Shown here: positions 15,968 through 19,882 of the stretch, piece after piece
Numbering within the stretch: position 1 is the first letter of the stretch
How the letters are laid out: each line of letters starts with the position of its first letter
DNA from: Nocardioides sp.
GTDB taxonomy: Bacteria > Actinomycetota > Actinomycetes > Propionibacteriales > Nocardioidaceae
Assembly (NCBI GenBank): GCA_003519585.1
Contig: DOWL01000036.1
Coordinates: 57,893-77,774, forward strand
DNA length: 19,882 nt
Direction: 5' to 3'
The notes under the pieces: generated by a model
What the model was told of the DNA's origin: nothing
Seen by the model: only the letters and a program-made list of their open reading frames with translations
Database searches by the model: none
Made by a program: the position numbers and the translations under genes

Positions 15968-17797
15968 ATGCCGGCGCCGGGACCTGACGCGCCGCTGCGG
16001 CTGCCGCCGCGGTGCAACAGGTGCCAGGCCAGCCCGGTCGCGTGGACCAGTCCGCGGGTCGACTTCTGCTACCAATGCCTGCCTGGTGGTCCGTTTCTCG
16101 CTCCGCCATGCCGCTGGTGCGGGACAGCGAAGAACTACTACAGCCAGGGGCTGTGCATCCTGTGCCATCCGCGCAGTCCGCAACGGCCCGGGGCCTGCAA
16201 GGGCTGCATGGCCTGGGGTGTCTACCCGCGCTACAACTGGACCTGCTGGCCGTGCCGCTGGTGGCGCACCCACTACCCAGAAGGGGTGTGCGACTTCTGC
16301 GGACGGCTCGCGCGAATCGGGAACTCCGGGGCTTGTCGGCTGTGCGTCGAGCAGGCCCAGATGACCCAAGAACCCGGTCGGGCACTCGACTACGCCGGCG
16401 CCAACCGGCACAGCCAGCAGCTCTTCTTGGCCAACATGCTGTTCAAGAAGCGCATCACCCCACGCCTGGCGCCCGAGCCCAGCCTGCGACCCGGACCGCG
16501 TGGTCGCAAGGCGAGCACGGCCAGCGTTCGAACCGGCTCCGCGCCGTGGAAGAGCCGCTACCGGAACCAGCTGCCCTATCCCGCCGGGACCGGCTTCGAC
16601 GACGAGGCATCGGTGCAGCTGGCTCTGTTCGACATGGCCCCCGACCCCGAGGCCGTCCGTCAACGTGTCCTGATCGAGGACAGCGAATTGACTCGCTTGT
16701 GCGCCGCGATCGTCGACGAGCACGCCGAGCGTTACGGCTGGTCGGTACGGCAACGCAACGACGTGATCCGCTCGCTGCGGCTGCTGCAGACCCTGCGCGA
16801 GACCCCGACCGCGAAGATCCGGGCCAGCGACGTCATGCAGTTGCCGCGCTACGACGGCAACATCGTCTCCACCATCGACGTCCTCGCCGACGCGGAGCTG
16901 CTCATCGAGGACCGCCCCAACCGGGTCGAGGTCTACTTTGCCGCCAAGACCGCCAGCCTGCCGCCGCTGATCCGCGAGCACCTCGAGCTGTGGCTGCAGG
17001 TCATGCTCGACGGCTCCCGACTCGCACCCCGGCAGGTACCCCGCGACCCGCAGACCGTCCGGGTCCAGATCATGGGCCTGGTCACCGTGGTCGACGCGTG
17101 GGTCGCGTCCGGCTACCAGTCCTTCGCCCAGGTCACCCGCAGCGACATCGAGTCCGCCCTGGCGCCGCTGGCGCCGGGGCGACGGCACGCTGCCGAGCTC
17201 GCGTTGAGGTCGCTGTTCAAGACCCTCAAGGGCCGGCGTCTGATTTTCGCCAACCCCATGCGCGGTATGAAGCACACGCCGCTCGCGGGCACCATCCCGC
17301 TCGCGCTGAACCCCGCCGTGATCCGCAACGAGCTCAACCATCCCGACCCAGTGGTCGCGCTCGCCGTCGCACTCGTCGCGTTCCACGCCCTGACCGGCAA
17401 GCAGTTGCGAGCAGTCATGCTGACCGACATTGTCGACGGCAGGCTCATGATCGGCGACCGCGTGATCCCTCTGGCCGCGCCGGTCCGGACCCGGCTCGCG
17501 GCGTGGCTCGACCACCGCCAGCGTCGGTGGCCGGGCTGCATCAACCCCCACCTGCTGGTCAGCAGACGGACCGCACCCCGACTGGTGCCCGTCGGCCACA
17601 GCTTCCCCTGGCGTGGCATCACGCTGCGACCGCAAGCGCTGCGCGAAGACCGCATCCTGCACGAGATCCACGCCACCGGCGGCGACATCCGCCGCGTCTG
17701 CGACCTCTTCGGGCTCAGCGTCGAAGGCGCCACCCGCTACCTGAAGACCATCGAGCATCCCGACCTCACCGTCGACGGTGAACCGAGCCGAGGTTGA
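15968..17797 (+). CDS. Zinc-finger protein with a degenerate tyrosine-recombinase domain (TnpB-like)
   Basis: The first 130 of 609 residues hold at least six CxxC-type pairs (CNRC, CYQC, CRWC, CILC, CDFC, CRLC), a multi-finger zinc region. A polar linker follows (about 165-215), then a helical core-binding region (about 245-420) and a recombinase-like C-terminus (430-609). There, Arg481 in TGKQLRAV fits the first catalytic Arg. LREDR (558-562) stands where HxxR is expected, keeping Arg562 but not the His. FGLS stands where LGH is expected, and Tyr591 in ATRY fits the nucleophile. The missing histidines suggest a partner rather than a full enzyme, perhaps acting together with the intact recombinase upstream. 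The size is close to TnpB of Tn554 (630, from memory). The domain match is my reading of the motifs. Confidence 0.8.
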   Translation: MPAPGPDAPLRLPPRCNRCQASPVAWTSPRVDFCYQCLPGGPFLAPPCRWCGTAKNYYSQGLCILCHPRSPQRPGACKGCMAWGVYPRYNWTCWPCRWWRTHYPEGVCDFCGRLARIGNSGACRLCVEQAQMTQEPGRALDYAGANRHSQQLFLANMLFKKRITPRLAPEPSLRPGPRGRKASTASVRTGSAPWKSRYRNQLPYPAGTGFDDEASVQLALFDMAPDPEAVRQRVLIEDSELTRLCAAIVDEHAERYGWSVRQRNDVIRSLRLLQTLRETPTAKIRASDVMQLPRYDGNIVSTIDVLADAELLIEDRPNRVEVYFAAKTASLPPLIREHLELWLQVMLDGSRLAPRQVPRDPQTVRVQIMGLVTVVDAWVASGYQSFAQVTRSDIESALAPLAPGRRHAAELALRSLFKTLKGRRLIFANPMRGMKHTPLAGTIPLALNPAVIRNELNHPDPVVALAVALVAFHALTGKQLRAVMLTDIVDGRLMIGDRVIPLAAPVRTRLAAWLDHRQRRWPGCINPHLLVSRRTAPRLVPVGHSFPWRGITLRPQALREDRILHEIHATGGDIRRVCDLFGLSVEGATRYLKTIEHPDLTVDGEPSRG

Positions 17798-17884
17798 GCG
17801 CAGCAGCGACGGAGTGATGTCGTCAAACAAGATCATTGCCTCCGTGCCTTTCCCGCTCGGGCCGTGACAACTGGGCCAGGGACC

Positions 17885-17915
17885 TTGACTCCGTACCTAG
17901 GTCCAGGGTTCAGGA
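17885..17915 (+). promoter_or_regulatory. MerR-type promoter and operator of the merR gene
   Basis: TTGACT (17885-17890) and a -10-like TCAGGA (17910-17915) are separated by 19 bases, the over-long spacer typical of MerR-activated promoters. The spacer contains the partly symmetrical box GTACCTAGGTCC (17893-17904). Transcription would begin at about 17922, at or just before the merR ATG. The same 12 bases recur at 18692. Confidence 0.75.
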
Positions 17916-17922
17916 TGGGGTC

Positions 17923-18348
17923 ATGCGATCCAGTGAGCTGGCCCAGCGCGCCAGCGTGAACACCGAGACGCTGCGCTACTACGAGCGCCGCGGCCTGCTG
18001 CAGCCGCCACCACGGACTCCCGGTGGCTACCGCGACTACCCGCCCGCGGCTGTCGAACTGCTGCGGTTCATCAAGCGCGCCCAAGAACTCGGCTTCACCC
18101 TGGACGAGGTCGAAGAACTGCTGCACCTCAACGCCGGCGGGCCCGACAGCTGTGACGCCGCCCGAGAACTCGCTCAATCCCGGCGGGCCGACCTCGAGAC
18201 ACGGATCGTGGACCTGCAACGGATGCACGACTCCCTGACCGACCTGATCGCCACCTGCGAACTCCCGGCGGCCGACCGGGCTTGTGCCTTGCTGGACGCG
18301 ATCGCGAAACCGACACCACACCAACGACCCGGAGCGGATCATGACTAG
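17923..18348 (+). CDS. merR: MerR-family regulator with the Hg(II)-binding cysteine pattern
   Basis: MerR proteins twist a promoter with an over-long spacer into an active shape when metal binds. The 141 residues have the winged-helix start ELAQRASVNTETLRYYERRG and the long dimerisation helix ending before DLIATCELPAADRAC. Cys77, Cys112 and Cys121 are spaced 35 and 9 residues apart, exactly as the mercury ligands Cys82, Cys117 and Cys126 of classical MerR, so mercury is the likely ligand. I start it at the ATG at 17923; a longer frame from 17836 would add 29 residues that contain the promoter. With transcription starting at about the same place, the message may be leaderless. It overlaps the next gene by eight bases. 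Confidence 0.9.
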   Translation: MRSSELAQRASVNTETLRYYERRGLLQPPPRTPGGYRDYPPAAVELLRFIKRAQELGFTLDEVEELLHLNAGGPDSCDAARELAQSRRADLETRIVDLQRMHDSLTDLIATCELPAADRACALLDAIAKPTPHQRPGADHD

Positions 18349-18688
18349 CTCGAATAGACAGCCCGCGGTGACCATCGAGGTCCTGCACGTTCCCGACTGC
18401 CCGAACCTGATACCGATGCTGGATCGACTCCGCGAGGTCACCGACATCCCAGCCACAACGCGCGAGGTCACCACTGACGCCGAGGCAGCCGCCCGGGGCA
18501 TGACGGGCTCGCCAACCTTGCTGATCAACGGCGTCGACCCGTTCGCCCTGGGCACGTCTGGCGAATGCAGCATCGCCTGCCGGCTGTACCGCGACGAGAA
18601 CAACCAGATCGTGCCCGCACCCTCAGCCGACCAGTTTCGGGCGGCCCTGACCCGAGCCACCGACCCCGACGAGTCCGAACGCTTGTAA
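18341..18688 (+). CDS. Small thioredoxin-fold-like protein co-transcribed with merR
   Basis: The 115-residue product has VLHVPDCPN (Cys20) on its first strand, the GSPTLLINGVDPF segment characteristic of thioredoxin-fold proteins with a cis-proline (Pro58), and a CSIAC pair (Cys76, Cys80). Similar small proteins in actinobacterial mercury operons are often labelled alkylmercury lyase or thioredoxin-like. It is much shorter than true MerB (about 210 residues), so organomercurial lyase activity should not be assumed. Binding or passing on Hg(II) through the three cysteines is a reasonable guess. The ATG overlaps merR by eight bases and has GGAG a few bases upstream. A longer frame from 18284 has no support. 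Confidence 0.75.
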   Translation: MTSSNRQPAVTIEVLHVPDCPNLIPMLDRLREVTDIPATTREVTTDAEAAARGMTGSPTLLINGVDPFALGTSGECSIACRLYRDENNQIVPAPSADQFRAALTRATDPDESERL

Positions 18689-18691
18689 CTT

Positions 18692-18703
18692 GTACCTAGG
18701 TCC
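18692..18703 (+). promoter_or_regulatory. Second copy of the MerR box
   Basis: GTACCTAGGTCC repeats the merR operator exactly. At the offset that gives TCAGGA in the first promoter, TACCCT is found here. It stands directly in front of a truncated cation efflux gene, so it probably once drove that gene and may still produce a short transcript. Confidence 0.6.
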
Positions 18704-18720
18704 GGATTTACCCTGGTCGG

Positions 18721-19011
18721 TCCCACCTGTCCGCCGTGCTTCTGGCCGGCCTGCTTCTCAACGCCACACTCGGTTGGTCCTGGGCCGACCCCATCGCCGG
18801 CCTGGTGATCGCCGCTGTCGCCGTCCGAGAGGGGCTGGAGGCCTGGCGCGGCGAAGGATGCGCCTGCGGCCCCACCCCGGCCAGCGAGAACCCCCTCGAG
18901 GCGACCCCCGTCCAGAACGGCGTCGACGACTGCTGCAGCGACGCCGCCGATCACCGATCGGAACAGAGCGCCACCGCCGAGCAGAAGGCCGCGCAGGTTC
19001 CCCGAACCTGA
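18721..19011 (+). pseudogene. C-terminal stump of a cation diffusion facilitator (CzcD-like) transporter
   Basis: The frame reads HLSAVLLAGLLLNATLGW, then ADPIAGLVIAAVAVREGLEA and WRGEGCACG, matching the last membrane helices of cation diffusion facilitator proteins, followed by a Cys-containing polar tail. About two thirds of a normal transporter is missing from the front: the MerR box at 18692 is followed almost at once by the C-terminal part. There is no ATG, only a GTG at 18736, and the frame is closed upstream by a TAG at 18697-18699 inside the box. It is most likely a deletion remnant and cannot transport. The TGA at 19009-19011 lies inside the boundary repeats, so the gene ends right at the edge of the element. 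Confidence 0.75.
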
Positions 19012-19052
19012 GCTCCCACGTACGCTCTGAGCTCCGTGAATGCTCAGGTTCG
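18994..19052 (+). repeat. Cluster of inverted and direct CAGGTTC repeats at the right edge of the element
   Basis: CAGGTTC (18994-19000) pairs with GAACCTG (19004-19010) across three bases. CGAACCTGAGC (19003-19013) is a perfect inverted copy of GCTCAGGTTCG (19042-19052), 28 bases away. GAGCTC occurs at 19010-19015 and 19029-19034. This is consistent with a recombinase binding site at the end of a mobile element. A hairpin terminator for the merR operon is another possibility. Confidence 0.6.
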
Positions 19053-19082
19053 CGTCGAAACCGTCAATTTTCATGCGAACTT

Positions 19083-19882
19083 CTAACCTGCGGACTCGAT
19101 GGCCTCGTTGGTGTAGTAGAGCTTCTTCTCCAGCGGGTGGAGCACCGTCTGGACCTTGTAGGTGGCGTCGCCGATGCACCACAGGGCGCGGCCCTTGTCC
19201 TGCATGGCCCACCCGGAGACGAGGTCCTGGGCGATCGGGCCGAGCCCGAGCATGGAGTCGAGCTCGCGGGCGACACGGGGCTTCTGGGCGCCGAGGATCT
19301 TGATGTCGGCCAGCTCGAGGAGGTCCTTGGCGATCATCGCGGCCTGGGAGTCGGCGTCGCCGACCGAGAGCAGGTCGGAGGGCTTGTGGAGGTTGCAGAA
19401 CTGGATGTCGCCGCCCTTGCCGGCCATACCGCGGGAGAGCCGCAGGTCGGCGTCGAAGCTCGCCACTGCGGCGGTTCCGAGGCGCATCTGCTTCCAGACC
19501 TCGTCGCGCACGACGATGCGCAGGTCGCCCGGTTCGGCGATCTCCCGCAGGCCGCGGCCCCAGGAGTTCATGCACAGCAGCGCGATGCCAACCGCCTCGT
19601 CGCCCAGGCCGTCGAGCCGGGAGAGGCTGAACGACTGGATCGGGGCGCGCCAGTCGACCTCGATGTTGGTGAAGTCGTCGAAGAGGCCGGCGAGGGTGCC
19701 GGTGACCAGCTCGCCGAGCGCGTTGCGCAGCAGCCGGGTCTGGTCGAGGAACTGGCGGGTGTTCGCGTACTCGCAGGCCCGGACGAGCTCCCTGGTGGGG
19801 TTGCGCAGCAGGTCCCACAGCCGCGGGATGGTCGTCTCCTGCAGGACGCTGTTGCCGGCGGCGTAGCCGGTGAGGATCGCCA
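19083..19882 (-). CDS. VirB4-like conjugation ATPase, C-terminal part (5' end outside the window)
   Basis: VirB4 proteins are the conserved ATPases that power assembly of and transfer through type IV secretion channels at the inner membrane. The frame is open from the window edge to a TAG at 19083-19085, giving 265 residues. It contains QSFSLSRLDGLGDEAVGIAL, then the Walker B-like IVVRDEVW (Asp-Glu at about 19500-19505), then SRGMAGKGGDIQFCNLHKPS and WAMQDKGRALWCIGD, the usual order in the VirB4/TraC C-terminal domain. Walker A lies beyond the window. It is the upstream member of the - strand transfer operon, separated from the next transfer gene (11091-14243) only by the inserted element. 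Confidence 0.88.
   Translation of the reverse strand, partial: AILTGYAAGNSVLQETTIPRLWDLLRNPTRELVRACEYANTRQFLDQTRLLRNALGELVTGTLAGLFDDFTNIEVDWRAPIQSFSLSRLDGLGDEAVGIALLCMNSWGRGLREIAEPGDLRIVVRDEVWKQMRLGTAAVASFDADLRLSRGMAGKGGDIQFCNLHKPSDLLSVGDADSQAAMIAKDLLELADIKILGAQKPRVARELDSMLGLGPIAQDLVSGWAMQDKGRALWCIGDATYKVQTVLHPLEKKLYYTNEAIESAG

Larger units (their letters stand above)
14289..19052 (+). mobile_element. Tn554-like element with mercury-responsive cargo, inserted in the transfer operon
   Basis: All genes in this block are on the + strand, while genes on both sides are - strand transfer genes that would otherwise be adjacent. It carries a recombinase trio of 361, 118 and 609 residues. From memory, TnpA, TnpC and TnpB of Tn554 are 361, 125 and 630 residues; the order here is A, HTH, B. 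The edges carry GCTTAGGTTCG (14289-14299) and GCTCAGGTTCG (19042-19052), matching in 10 of 11 positions in the same orientation. Removing one copy and everything between would leave about 85 bases between virB4 and the hydrolase gene. The gene block is directly seen; the exact ends are inference. Confidence 0.65.

Noticed and set aside
14447..17797. Recombinase-in-trio (RIT) element with three recombinases
   Set aside because: The middle gene encodes a small HTH protein and not a third tyrosine recombinase; the gene sizes fit a Tn554-like trio better.
14291..17836. Open - strand frame of 1181 codons opposite the recombinase genes
   Set aside because: It lies antisense to three genes with clear motifs and correct spacing, and its translation is low-complexity Arg/Gly/Val/Leu-rich without any recognisable domain. 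It is a by-product of high-GC codon use.
18341..18688. Full organomercurial lyase (MerB)
   Set aside because: The protein is about half the expected length and shows the thioredoxin-like GSPTLLINGVDPF pattern rather than the MerB catalytic Cys-Asp-Cys arrangement.
17833..19818. Open - strand frame of 661 codons across the merR region into virB4
   Set aside because: Over virB4 it is out of frame with the conserved motifs, and over merR it is antisense. No domain is seen in either part.

Overview
The window is high-GC DNA (estimated by eye) with many 4-base stop/start overlaps and GTG starts, typical of an actinomycete. I cannot name the genus. It reads as part of an integrative and conjugative element (or conjugative plasmid) that has itself been invaded by a smaller element.

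Left part, + strand: the tail of a large upstream protein (possibly a relaxase) ends at 226. A complete type I restriction-modification operon follows: hsdM (383-2326), hsdS (2323-3540), hsdR (3537-6656) and a small Cro/C1-type HTH gene (6653-6868). All four are joined by ATGA/GTGA overlaps. Two identical 12-base repeats lie in front of hsdM.

Centre and right end, - strand: this is a conjugative transfer operon read right to left. It holds the C-terminal part of a VirB4-like ATPase (19083 to the window edge), a 1050-residue exported multidomain cell-wall hydrolase that also carries two nuclease/phosphatase-type domains (11091-14243), and a two-TM protein (10425-11027) next to a soluble VirD4/TraG-type coupling ATPase (8950-10428). 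The last two look like the two halves of one coupling protein. Two unassigned genes follow (8255-8953, 7890-8258), then an M48 metallopeptidase pseudogene (6920-7742) with a 2-base lesion inside its zinc motif and a later in-frame stop.

Inserted block, + strand (about 14289-19052): between virB4 and the hydrolase gene lies a Tn554-like trio. It consists of a 361-residue tyrosine recombinase, a small HTH protein and a 609-residue protein with an N-terminal zinc-finger region and a degenerate tyrosine-recombinase C-terminus. Its cargo is mercury-related: a MerR with the three-cysteine Hg(II) spacing, a small thioredoxin-fold-like protein, a second MerR box and the C-terminal stump of a cation diffusion facilitator. 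An 11-base near-repeat (GCTYAGGTTCG) marks both edges, and removing the block would leave virB4 and the hydrolase gene about 85 bases apart in one operon.

Together: VirB4 would power the transfer channel, the hydrolase would open the wall, the coupling protein would bring in the relaxase-DNA complex, and the restriction system would protect or stabilise the element. I found no rRNA, tRNA or CRISPR array.
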